Source of the DNA: Paracoccus denitrificans
GTDB taxonomy: Bacteria; Pseudomonadota; Alphaproteobacteria; Rhodobacterales; Rhodobacteraceae
Reading direction: 5' to 3'
DNA length: 52,403 bases
Assembly: GCA_003240735.1 (NCBI GenBank)
Contig: QFNE01000020.1
Coordinates: 1-52,403 of the forward strand
The translations under genes were made by a program, and so were the position numbers. How positions within the stretch are numbered: position 1 is the stretch's first letter; every line of letters starts with the position of its first letter. This document shows positions 16,781-23,599 of the stretch, piece by piece. The notes beneath the pieces were generated by a model. The model ran no database searches and was not told where the DNA came from. It worked only from the letters and a program-made list of their open reading frames with translations.

Positions 16781-18421
16781 TCACCCCCCGTTTCGCACTT
16801 GCGTCAGCGTGGCCGACGTTGTCAGCGCCTCGGGATCGATCCGCAGCTCCAGCACGGCCAGCGTACCCGCGGCCTTCGCCCGTTCAAACGCAGCGCCGAA
16901 ATCGGCGTCGTCGGTCACGACCTCTCCGTAACCGCCATAGGCGCGGGCAAGGGCCGCGAAATCGGGGCTGGCCAGATCGGTGCCGGACACCCGGCCCGGA
17001 TAATGGCGTTCCTGATGCATGCGGATGGTGCCGTATCGCCCGTTATTGGCGACGATCACGATCACCGCCGCACCGTATTGCCGCGCGGTGGACAGCTCGT
17101 TGATCGTCATCTGCAGACAGCCATCCCCCGCCAGACAGACCACCGTGCGGTCCGGATGGGCCAGCTTGGCCGCAATCGCGGCGGGCAGGCCATATCCCAT
17201 CGACCCCGATGTCGGCGCCAGCTGCGTTCCCGCCTGCTTCCACTGGTAATAGCGGTGCAGGAACGCGGCATAATTGCCCGCGCCGTTCGTGGTGATCGCG
17301 TCATCTGGCAGGTTCTCGGTCAGCCACGCCACCACCCTCTCCATCCGGACCGTGCCGGGGGTCGGCTGCGGCGTGCGCCATGCGTCGTAACTGGCGCGCA
17401 GATGGGCGGTCCAGTCGGCCCAACCGCGCGGCGCGGCCCGGTCGGCCAGCGCCGCGACGACCGCTTTGGGGCAGGCCGCCAACCCCGGATCGGGCCGCCA
17501 CAGATGGCCCAGCTCGTCCGGGTCGGGATAGACGTGGATGACCCGCGCATGTGGCCGTACAGGGTCCATCAGCTGATACCCGTTCGTCAGGGTGTCGCCC
17601 AACCGCGAGCCCAGCGACAGGATCACATCCGCCTCGCGCAGCGCGCGACCCAGCGCGGGGTTCATCCCCACGCCCAGATCGCCGACATAGTTCGGGTGAC
17701 GGTTGTCCATATGCCCCTGACGTCGGAACGGCACCGCGACCGGCACCTGCCAGCGTTCCGCGAACCGCGCCAGATCGTCCGCCGCCGTCTGGTCCCAGAT
17801 CGTGCCGCCGGGCACGATCAGCGGACGTTCGGCCGTGGCCAGCGCGTCGGCGATGGCATCGACGCTTTCCGGCGCAACTGCGCTCAGCAGCGGGGCCGCG
17901 GCGGGAATGTCCGGCACGTCCGCACTGTCCGACAGCATGTCTTCGGGCAGCGACAGCACGACCGGGCCGGGTCGGCCGGACATCGCCAGATGGAACGCGC
18001 GGCTGACGTATTCGGCGATGCGGTCGGTTTGGTCGATCTCCGCCACCCATTTAGCCAGCGGGCCGAACATGGCGCGGAAATCGACCTCCTGGAACGCCTC
18101 GCGGTCCCGGTCGGCGCGCGCGATCTGGCCAACGAACAGGATCATCGGCGTCGAGTCCTGCCGCGCGACATGGACGCCGGCGCTGGCGTTGGTGGCACCC
18201 GGGCCCCGCGTCACGAACGCGATGCCGGGCCGCCCGGTCAGCTTGCCCTGCGCTTCGGCCATCATCGCGGCGCCGCCTTCCTGACGGCAGACGATATTCT
18301 CGATCCCGGTGTCGTAAAGCCCGTCCAGCGCCGCCAGAAAACTCTCCCCGGGGACCGAGAACACCCGGCTGACCCCATTCGCCGCCAGCGCATCCGCCAG
18401 TATCCGCCCACCATGCCGCAT
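16781..18421 (-). CDS. Thiamine diphosphate-dependent enzyme, acetolactate synthase-like
   Basis: This is a ThDP enzyme of 546 aa with the three-domain plan of acetolactate synthase large subunits. The N-terminal Pyr domain has the catalytic Glu48 in CRQEGGAAMMAEA. The middle domain is at about 190-320. The PP domain has ThDP/Mg-binding GDGCLQMTINEL followed by VANNGRYGTIR near residues 425-460. No small regulatory subunit gene is adjacent, so it may be a decarboxylase, oxidase or carboligase rather than IlvB. The frame stays open to 18523, but ATG 18421 has a GGGGA site seven bases upstream and starts at the conserved MRHGGRILADAL. Cotranscription with the downstream HisC-like aminotransferase suggests a joint 2-oxo-acid or amino acid pathway. 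Confidence 0.85.
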   Translation of the reverse strand: MRHGGRILADALAANGVSRVFSVPGESFLAALDGLYDTGIENIVCRQEGGAAMMAEAQGKLTGRPGIAFVTRGPGATNASAGVHVARQDSTPMILFVGQIARADRDREAFQEVDFRAMFGPLAKWVAEIDQTDRIAEYVSRAFHLAMSGRPGPVVLSLPEDMLSDSADVPDIPAAAPLLSAVAPESVDAIADALATAERPLIVPGGTIWDQTAADDLARFAERWQVPVAVPFRRQGHMDNRHPNYVGDLGVGMNPALGRALREADVILSLGSRLGDTLTNGYQLMDPVRPHARVIHVYPDPDELGHLWRPDPGLAACPKAVVAALADRAAPRGWADWTAHLRASYDAWRTPQPTPGTVRMERVVAWLTENLPDDAITTNGAGNYAAFLHRYYQWKQAGTQLAPTSGSMGYGLPAAIAAKLAHPDRTVVCLAGDGCLQMTINELSTARQYGAAVIVIVANNGRYGTIRMHQERHYPGRVSGTDLASPDFAALARAYGGYGEVVTDDADFGAAFERAKAAGTLAVLELRIDPEALTTSATLTQVRNGG

Positions 18422-18503
18422 CGATCCGTCCCCTGTGTTGGTCGCGTGGCACGATGGCCCGACGGACAGGTGGGGGCAATGGCCGGGCAATGTCGGCAGA
18501 CGG

Positions 18504-18547
18504 TTGGTGCATGGTTGGTGCATGTCCTGTGCATCATCTGTGCATTT
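18504..18547. repeat. Four 11-bp direct repeats with TGCAT core
   Basis: TGCAT occurs at 18508, 18519, 18530 and 18541, exactly 11 bases apart. The units read TTGGTGCATGG, TTGGTGCATGT, CCTGTGCATCA and TCTGTGCATTT. The period of about one helical turn places all cores on one face of the DNA. The array lies in the 248-base gap between the divergent ThDP gene and smpB. Eleven is not a multiple of three, which argues against a coding origin. A regulator binding cooperatively is the simplest reading. Confidence 0.75.
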
Positions 18548-18669
18548 GCTTTTGCGTCGGACCCCAGCGTTTACTTGCCTGTCGCCGGGTCGCGGGGTTC
18601 AGTGTTGCGCATTCGGGCCGTGCAACGTTCGCACTCGACAAGTCGGGCGGTCGCACCTATCTGACGTCG

Positions 18670-19140
18670 ATGGCCGAAAAGTCCGATCCCAACTATCGCA
18701 TCATCGCCGAAAATCGGCGTGCCCGCTTCGATTACTTCATCGAAAGCGACCTTGAGGTTGGGGTGATCCTGACCGGGTCCGAGGTGAAGTCCCTTCGCAC
18801 CGGGCAATCCAACATTGCCGAAAGCTATGCCTCGGTCGAGGATGGGGAACTGTGGCTGATCAACGGCTACATCGCCGCCTACAAACAGGCTGGCGTCTTC
18901 GGCCACGAAGAACGCCGCCGCCGCAAGCTGTTGGTTTCACGCAAGGAATTGTCGCGGCTGTGGCAGGCCACGGGACGCGAGGGCATGACCCTCGTGCCGC
19001 TCGTGATGTATTTCAACCACCGCGGCATCGTGAAGCTCAAGCTTGGCGTCGCCAAGGGCAAGAAGGTCGCCGACAAGCGCGAGACCGAGGCCAAGCGCGA
19101 CTGGGGTCGCCAGAAACAGCGCCTTCTGAAACAGGGCTGA
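18670..19140 (+). CDS. smpB: SsrA-binding protein SmpB
   Basis: SmpB (156 aa) binds tmRNA and brings it to stalled ribosomes for trans-translation. The protein starts MAEKSDPNYRIIAENRRARF and has the OB-fold signatures LTGSEVKSLRTGQSNIAESY (about 37-56) and ARFDYFIE. The basic C-terminal tail KKVADKRETEAKRDWGRQKQ, which inserts into the mRNA channel, is intact. Length is normal. No tmRNA gene is seen in the window. The in-frame extension upstream is not conserved-looking. sseA follows after 63 bases on the same strand. Confidence 0.96.
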   Translation: MAEKSDPNYRIIAENRRARFDYFIESDLEVGVILTGSEVKSLRTGQSNIAESYASVEDGELWLINGYIAAYKQAGVFGHEERRRRKLLVSRKELSRLWQATGREGMTLVPLVMYFNHRGIVKLKLGVAKGKKVADKRETEAKRDWGRQKQRLLKQG

Positions 19141-19203
19141 TTGCGCCCGCCGGGGCACGGGTCTAAGCATACGCGACCACGGGAAACCACGGGTGCGCCA
19201 GCC

Positions 19204-20061
19204 ATGACCGATGATCCGAAAACGCTTGTTTCCACCGATTGGCTCGCTGCCCATCTGGACGATCCAAACCTGATCATCCTGGACGGATCGTACCACATGC
19301 CGGCCACGGGCCGCAGCGGCCACGAAGAATATCTGGCCGCGCACCTGCCCCGCGCGCAGTTCTTCGACATCGACGAAATCAGCGAAAACACCAGCAAATT
19401 GCCCCATATGGCGCCCTCGCCCGACGACTTCGCCGCGCGGGTCGGGGCCTTGGGCGTGGGCGATGACACGCAGGTCGTCGTCTATGACGACTCGGACGTG
19501 CGCAGCGCCGCGCGGGTCTGGTGGACGTTCCGGCTGATGGGGATCGACCGCGTCGCGGTGCTTGATGGCGGGCTTGCGAAGTGGCGGGCCGAAGGGCGTC
19601 CGCTGCAGGCCGGACCGGTCCCTGCCGCCCGCCGTTCGCTGACTGTGCACCCCCAACCGCAGCGTGTCCGAAGCAGCGCCGAAGTCGCCGCCGCATCGAA
19701 GGACGACGACTATCAGATCATCGACGCCCGCAGCGCAGAACGCTTTCGCGGCGATGTCCCCGAACCCCGCCCCGGCCTGCGTGCAGGTCACATCCCGAAC
19801 GCACGAAACGTGCCGTTTTCCCGGCTTTTCGGCCCAGACGGCACGATGAAGCCGGCGCCCGATCTGCGGGCCGCATTCGACGCGGCGGGCGTTGATCCGG
19901 CCCGCCACGCGATCACCAGCTGCGGGTCGGGCATCACGGCGTCCGTCCTTGCGCTGGCGCTGGCGCGGATGGGGCGCGACGACTGGTCCCTTTATGACGG
20001 CAGCTGGACCGAATGGGGCGGCCTGCCGGAACTGCCGATTGCCACCGGAGACGAAGACTGA
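19204..20061 (+). CDS. sseA: 3-mercaptopyruvate sulfurtransferase, tandem rhodanese
   Basis: This is a two-domain rhodanese (285 aa), cytoplasmic, that moves sulfur from 3-mercaptopyruvate or thiosulfate to an acceptor. The inactive N-terminal rhodanese domain spans about residues 8-140 and the catalytic one about 160-280. Catalytic Cys240 sits in the loop CGSGIT, the sequence type of mercaptopyruvate sulfurtransferases rather than thiosulfate-specific rhodanese (CRKGVT). The ATG at 19204 has its best support from the domain start. Its stop overlaps the tyrB start by one base (TGATG), so the two are coupled. Pairing with an aminotransferase fits: cysteine transamination yields 3-mercaptopyruvate, its substrate. 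Confidence 0.93.
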   Translation: MTDDPKTLVSTDWLAAHLDDPNLIILDGSYHMPATGRSGHEEYLAAHLPRAQFFDIDEISENTSKLPHMAPSPDDFAARVGALGVGDDTQVVVYDDSDVRSAARVWWTFRLMGIDRVAVLDGGLAKWRAEGRPLQAGPVPAARRSLTVHPQPQRVRSSAEVAAASKDDDYQIIDARSAERFRGDVPEPRPGLRAGHIPNARNVPFSRLFGPDGTMKPAPDLRAAFDAAGVDPARHAITSCGSGITASVLALALARMGRDDWSLYDGSWTEWGGLPELPIATGDED

Positions 20062-21245
20062 TGTTTGCGAACCTGAAACCGCAAGTTCCTGACAAGATCC
20101 TGACCTTGATGGGCGAATTCCGCGCCGACCCGCGTCAGGGCAAGATCGACCTTGGCGTCGGCGTCTACAAGGACGCGACCGGCAACACGCCGGTCATGCG
20201 CGCAGTGCGCGAGGCCGAAAAGCGGATATGGGATCAGGAAACAACCAAGGTCTACACGGCCCTGACGGGCGAGCCTGCGTATCTTTCCGCCCTGTCGCGG
20301 ATGGTTCTGGCCGACGCGCTCGACCCCGCGCGCACGGCCTCGATTTCCAGCGTGGGCGGCACGGGCGCAATCCGTCAGGCGCTGGAACTGGCCCGCCTCG
20401 GCAACCCCGATGTGACCGTCTACGTCTCGAGCCCGACATGGCCGAACCACGTCTCGATCCTGCGTTTCATGGACCTGCCTTACGTCGAATACCGTTATTT
20501 CGATGCGGAAACCCGCGGCGTCGACTTCGAAGGAATGAAGGCCGACCTTGAACGCGCGAAAAAGGGCGATCTGGTCCTGCTGCATGGCTGCTGCCACAAC
20601 CCGACGGGTGCAAACCTGACGCTGGACCAATGGGCGGAAGTGGCACAGATCCTTGAAAAAACCGGCGCTGTGCCTCTGATCGACCTAGCCTATCAGGGCT
20701 TCGGCGATGGTCTGGAAGAGGACGCGGCCGCAACGCGCCTGATCGCCAAGGTCCTGCCCGACGTGCTGATTGCGGCATCATGTTCCAAGAACTTCGGCAT
20801 CTACCGCGAACGCGCGGGCCTGCTCATGGTGCAGGTCGCAGATCCTGCGCAGCGCGATCTGGCCCAAGGCACGCTGGCGTTCCTGAACCGGCACACCTTC
20901 TCGTTCCCGCCGGATCACGGCGCGCGCATCGTGCAGACGATTCTGGACGACGCCGAGCTGACCGCCGACTGGAAGGCCGAGTTGGAGGAGGTACGCCTGA
21001 ACATGCTGTCCCTGCGTGAACAGCTGGCGGCGGCATTGCGCGACCTGACAGGCAGCGATCGCTTTGATTTTCTGGCGACGCATCGCGGGATGTTCTCTCG
21101 TCTGGGTGCGACCCCCGAACAGGTCCGCCGCATCAAGGAAGAGAACGCGATCTATATCGTCGAGGATTCGCGCCTGAACATCGCCGGGCTGAACCGGGAC
21201 ACAGTGGGCGTTCTGGCGCGCGCGATCGTCGAAGCCGGGGTCTGA
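20061..21245 (+). CDS. tyrB: Aromatic amino acid / aspartate aminotransferase
   Basis: This is a class I aminotransferase (394 aa) of the AspC/TyrB group, interconverting aromatic or acidic amino acids and 2-oxoacids. The PLP lysine is Lys243 in CSKNFGIYRERAG. LDLGVGVYKD-like IDLGVGVYKDATG near residue 30 and HGCCHNPTGANLT near 180 are diagnostic. AspC and TyrB cannot be told apart with confidence by eye. The start overlaps the sseA stop (TGATG), implying translational coupling. A bidirectional terminator follows the stop. A role in cysteine transamination feeding SseA is possible but inferred. Confidence 0.9.
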   Translation: MFANLKPQVPDKILTLMGEFRADPRQGKIDLGVGVYKDATGNTPVMRAVREAEKRIWDQETTKVYTALTGEPAYLSALSRMVLADALDPARTASISSVGGTGAIRQALELARLGNPDVTVYVSSPTWPNHVSILRFMDLPYVEYRYFDAETRGVDFEGMKADLERAKKGDLVLLHGCCHNPTGANLTLDQWAEVAQILEKTGAVPLIDLAYQGFGDGLEEDAAATRLIAKVLPDVLIAASCSKNFGIYRERAGLLMVQVADPAQRDLAQGTLAFLNRHTFSFPPDHGARIVQTILDDAELTADWKAELEEVRLNMLSLREQLAAALRDLTGSDRFDFLATHRGMFSRLGATPEQVRRIKEENAIYIVEDSRLNIAGLNRDTVGVLARAIVEAGV

Positions 21246-21270
21246 CCGCCCACCATGACTTGCAGAAACG

Positions 21271-21301
21271 AAAAAGGCCGGGCTTCACAGCCCGGCCTTT
21301 T
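21271..21301. terminator. Bidirectional terminator between tyrB and the DUF1127 gene
   Basis: The stem AGGCCGGGCT / AGCCCGGCCT has a TCAC-type loop, with A-run on the left and T-run on the right. It lies 26 bases after the tyrB stop and 21 bases beyond the end of the convergent DUF1127 gene, so it can serve both. Confidence 0.88.
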
Positions 21302-21321
21302 GGCAATTCGCGCGAGGTGTC

Positions 21322-21516
21322 TTACAGACCGCGCGCGACGCGTTCGATGTCACCACGATGCAGACCGATGTCCAGCAGTTCGCGATCAGAAAGGTTGCCC
21401 AGCGCATTGCGGGTTGCACGCGCATCGTTCCAGGCCGTCAGGGCAGAAGCGACTTTCGAAAAGAAGCCGGCGGGGGACGCCACAACGGGGGCGCGGAAGG
21501 TATCGATAACCGACAT
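21322..21516 (-). CDS. DUF1127 small protein
   Basis: This is a 64-residue basic protein with the DUF1127 (YjiS-like) core at its C-terminus: WNDARATRNALGNLSDRELLDIGLHRGDIERVARGL, given here in its key parts LSDRELLDIGL and RGDIERVARG. Members of this family in Rhodobacter are small RNA-binding proteins linked to stress and small-RNA control. The start has an AGGTG site four bases upstream. It has its own long upstream region of 302 bases and shares a terminator with tyrB. I infer a regulatory role; nothing in the sequence shows a target. Confidence 0.85.
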   Translation of the reverse strand: MSVIDTFRAPVVASPAGFFSKVASALTAWNDARATRNALGNLSDRELLDIGLHRGDIERVARGL

Positions 21517-21818
21517 AGTTCACCTGTTAAATCTTTGCCTGATCTTCAGGCACGTGTGTTGGATAGCGCTTATCTAAGCGTCACCGCGCGAAAACACTAC
21601 GAACAGGTCGGTATCTCAGCCATGCAGCTATGGCATAAGTCCCCGTTTTAACAAATCTTTTGCAATTCACACTTGCCCGTGAGAAGGGCACGATCCTTCG
21701 ATTAAGCGCCGTATCAAGCGAAGTTTCTGCGATTACTTCTAAGCCGAAAGCAAGGAACATGCGCCTTGCCGCAAAAACAGGCGTTGATCGTCCTGTTGCA
21801 TAGCTACCACAGCCAACA
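21517..21818. other. 302-base gap without a gene, likely DUF1127 upstream region
   Basis: No credible coding frame. It is more AT-rich than its surroundings. It holds a near-perfect palindrome CGCTTA-TC-TAAGCG (21567-21580), 51 bases before the DUF1127 start, and weaker inverted repeats GCCAT...ATGGC near 21619 and TGCCC...GGGCA near 21673. The first could be an operator for the DUF1127 gene. A small RNA is possible but I see no terminator inside it. Confidence 0.4.
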
Positions 21819-22556
21819 TCAGGTGTCCTTTGACGACGGAATCCAGTCCCCCAGCTGTGCCTGCCAAAGCGCCAAAGCGGCCACTGCGGCGGTATCAGCG
21901 CGCAAGATTCGCGGCCCCAAACTGATGCGATGCACCAGCGCGATTCGCGACAACCGTTCGCGTTCGATCTGCGACCACCCGCCTTCTGGTCCGATAAGAA
22001 TTGCCCAAGGGCCGGGTTTCAGTCGCGCCAGCGTCTGCGCAGGCCCCACCATTGCCTCGTCAGCCCACAGGATTGCGCGGTCGTCGGGCCAGTGATCCAG
22101 CAGACGTGACAGCGGGGTCAGATCGTCAACCGTCGGAACAAACGTGCCGCCGCACTGCTCTGCCGCCTCAACGGCGTGCGCCTGAAGCCGGTCCTGCCGG
22201 ATGCGTTCTGAATTGGTATGATCGGTTTGAACCGGAATGATCCGCGCCGCGCCTAGCTCTGCGGCTTTCTCGACGATGAAATCGGTGCGCGCCTTTTTGA
22301 TCGGCGCGAAGATCAGCCACAGATCGGGGGGGTTCTGCTGCGGTGCCGACTGGCGAAGGCAGGAAACTTCGCCGCCCCGCTTTGACAGCGCGTCGAGCCG
22401 CGCGGTCCATTCCCCATCGCGGCCATTGAAGACGGCGATTTCTTCGCCCACGCTGCGACGCATGACGCCGCCCAGGTAATGAGCCTGCGCGCCGTCCAAT
22501 GGAATTGCTTGTCCCTGGCCAAGCGGGTGATCTAGAAAAAGTCTGATTTTTGCCAT
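21819..22556 (-). CDS. rsmE: 16S rRNA (uracil1498-N3)-methyltransferase
   Basis: RsmE (245 aa) methylates U1498 of 16S rRNA in the decoding region, using S-adenosylmethionine. It has an N-terminal PUA-like domain (residues 1-70, MAKIRLFLDHPLGQGQ) and a C-terminal SPOUT knot with IGPEGGWSQIERE near residue 195 and the SLGPRILRADTAAVAAL motif that closes the knot. Length is normal. It is divergent from ubiA, with only 14 bases between start codons, so each promoter must lie within or beyond the other gene's start. Confidence 0.94.
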   Translation of the reverse strand: MAKIRLFLDHPLGQGQAIPLDGAQAHYLGGVMRRSVGEEIAVFNGRDGEWTARLDALSKRGGEVSCLRQSAPQQNPPDLWLIFAPIKKARTDFIVEKAAELGAARIIPVQTDHTNSERIRQDRLQAHAVEAAEQCGGTFVPTVDDLTPLSRLLDHWPDDRAILWADEAMVGPAQTLARLKPGPWAILIGPEGGWSQIERERLSRIALVHRISLGPRILRADTAAVAALALWQAQLGDWIPSSKDT

Positions 22557-22570
22557 TGCGGACCGAATTT

Positions 22571-23518
22571 ATGCAAAGCCGTCCTCGAATGCCAACGGTT
22601 TCAGATGCGCCCGCAGGCAATTGGGTCGACCAGTATGCCCCGGTCGCGTGGCGCCCCTATCTGTATCTGTCCCGTGCAGACCGTCCCATAGGCACATGGC
22701 TGCTGCTGGCGCCGTGCTGGTGGGGTGTCGGACTGGCAATGATCGCCGACCAGCCGCAATGGCGCGATCTGTGGATCATCCTGGCCTGCTTTGTCGGCGC
22801 CTTCGTCATGCGGGGGGCGGGCTGCACATGGAATGACATCACCGACCAAGATTTCGACGCACAGGTGGCGCGCACCCGCTCTCGTCCGCTGCCGTCGGGG
22901 CGGGTCAGCGTCAAGCAGGCGTATCTGTGGCTCGCCGCGCAGCTTTTGATCGGGCTGGTGATCCTGCTGACGCTGAACGGGCCGGCCATCTGGATGGGCG
23001 TGGCGTCGCTGGCGCTGGTGGTCATCTATCCCTTTGCCAAGCGTTTTACCTGGTGGCCACAGGTGTTTCTGGGGCTGGCGTTCAACTGGGGGGTGCTGCT
23101 GGCATTCGTGGCCCACAGCGGCACGCTGCATCCGGCGGCGGTGCTGGCCTATGCGGCAGGGATCTGCTGGACGCTTTTTTACGACACGATCTACGCCCAT
23201 CAGGATACCGAAGACGATGCCCTGATCGGCGTCAAATCGACCGCGCGTCTTTTTGCCGACGATACGCCTAAATGGCTGCTTGGGTTTGCCATCGGTGCGG
23301 TGCTGCTGCTCGCGGCCGCATTCGCGGCGGCCGCGCCCCATTCGGCTTTGGCCCGCCTTGCGGGCAGCCTGGCCATCATCGGGTTTGCAATGCATCTGGC
23401 CAACCAGCTGCGCCAGTTCCGCCCCGGGCACATGGACCTGCTGGTCAGGCTGTTCCGATCGAACCGTGACGCAGGCGTCTGGGTGGCAGCGTTCCTGATC
23501 CTCGCGGGATTGGCATAA
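22571..23518 (+). CDS. ubiA: 4-hydroxybenzoate polyprenyltransferase
   Basis: UbiA (315 aa) is an inner-membrane enzyme that attaches the polyprenyl chain to 4-hydroxybenzoate in ubiquinone synthesis. The two Mg-diphosphate motifs are intact: NDITDQDFD near residue 90 and DTIYAHQDTEDD near residue 207. Eight or nine hydrophobic helices follow, with the LSRADRPIGTWLLLAPCWW entry segment typical of the family. ATG 22571 is chosen; ATG 22589 is an alternative and neither has a clear ribosome site. The frame's earlier TTG would overlap rsmE. It does not overlap rsmE from 22571. Confidence 0.93.
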   Translation: MQSRPRMPTVSDAPAGNWVDQYAPVAWRPYLYLSRADRPIGTWLLLAPCWWGVGLAMIADQPQWRDLWIILACFVGAFVMRGAGCTWNDITDQDFDAQVARTRSRPLPSGRVSVKQAYLWLAAQLLIGLVILLTLNGPAIWMGVASLALVVIYPFAKRFTWWPQVFLGLAFNWGVLLAFVAHSGTLHPAAVLAYAAGICWTLFYDTIYAHQDTEDDALIGVKSTARLFADDTPKWLLGFAIGAVLLLAAAFAAAAPHSALARLAGSLAIIGFAMHLANQLRQFRPGHMDLLVRLFRSNRDAGVWVAAFLILAGLA

Positions 23519-23599
23519 GACGGCATCTGGCGCAGCATTGCCGCGGAATGGTGGCAGAGATAAAACGCCGCTTCCGATAACCGCCGAAAGACCCGCACG

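Noticed and set aside
18422..18523. N-terminal extension of the ThDP enzyme to the ATG at 18523
   Set aside because: The extra residues are unlike the family and their ATG is part of the TGCAT repeats, while 18421 has a good ribosome site.
18504..18547. Repeat array as replication origin iterons
   Set aside because: No DnaA boxes, rep gene or AT-rich unwinding stretch is nearby, and the neighbours are ordinary chromosomal genes.
21246..21320. Rhodobacter 'Cuckoo' small RNAs (CcsR) next to the DUF1127 gene
   Set aside because: The region after the DUF1127 gene has one plain terminator and no CCTCCTCCC loop motif or repeated hairpins.
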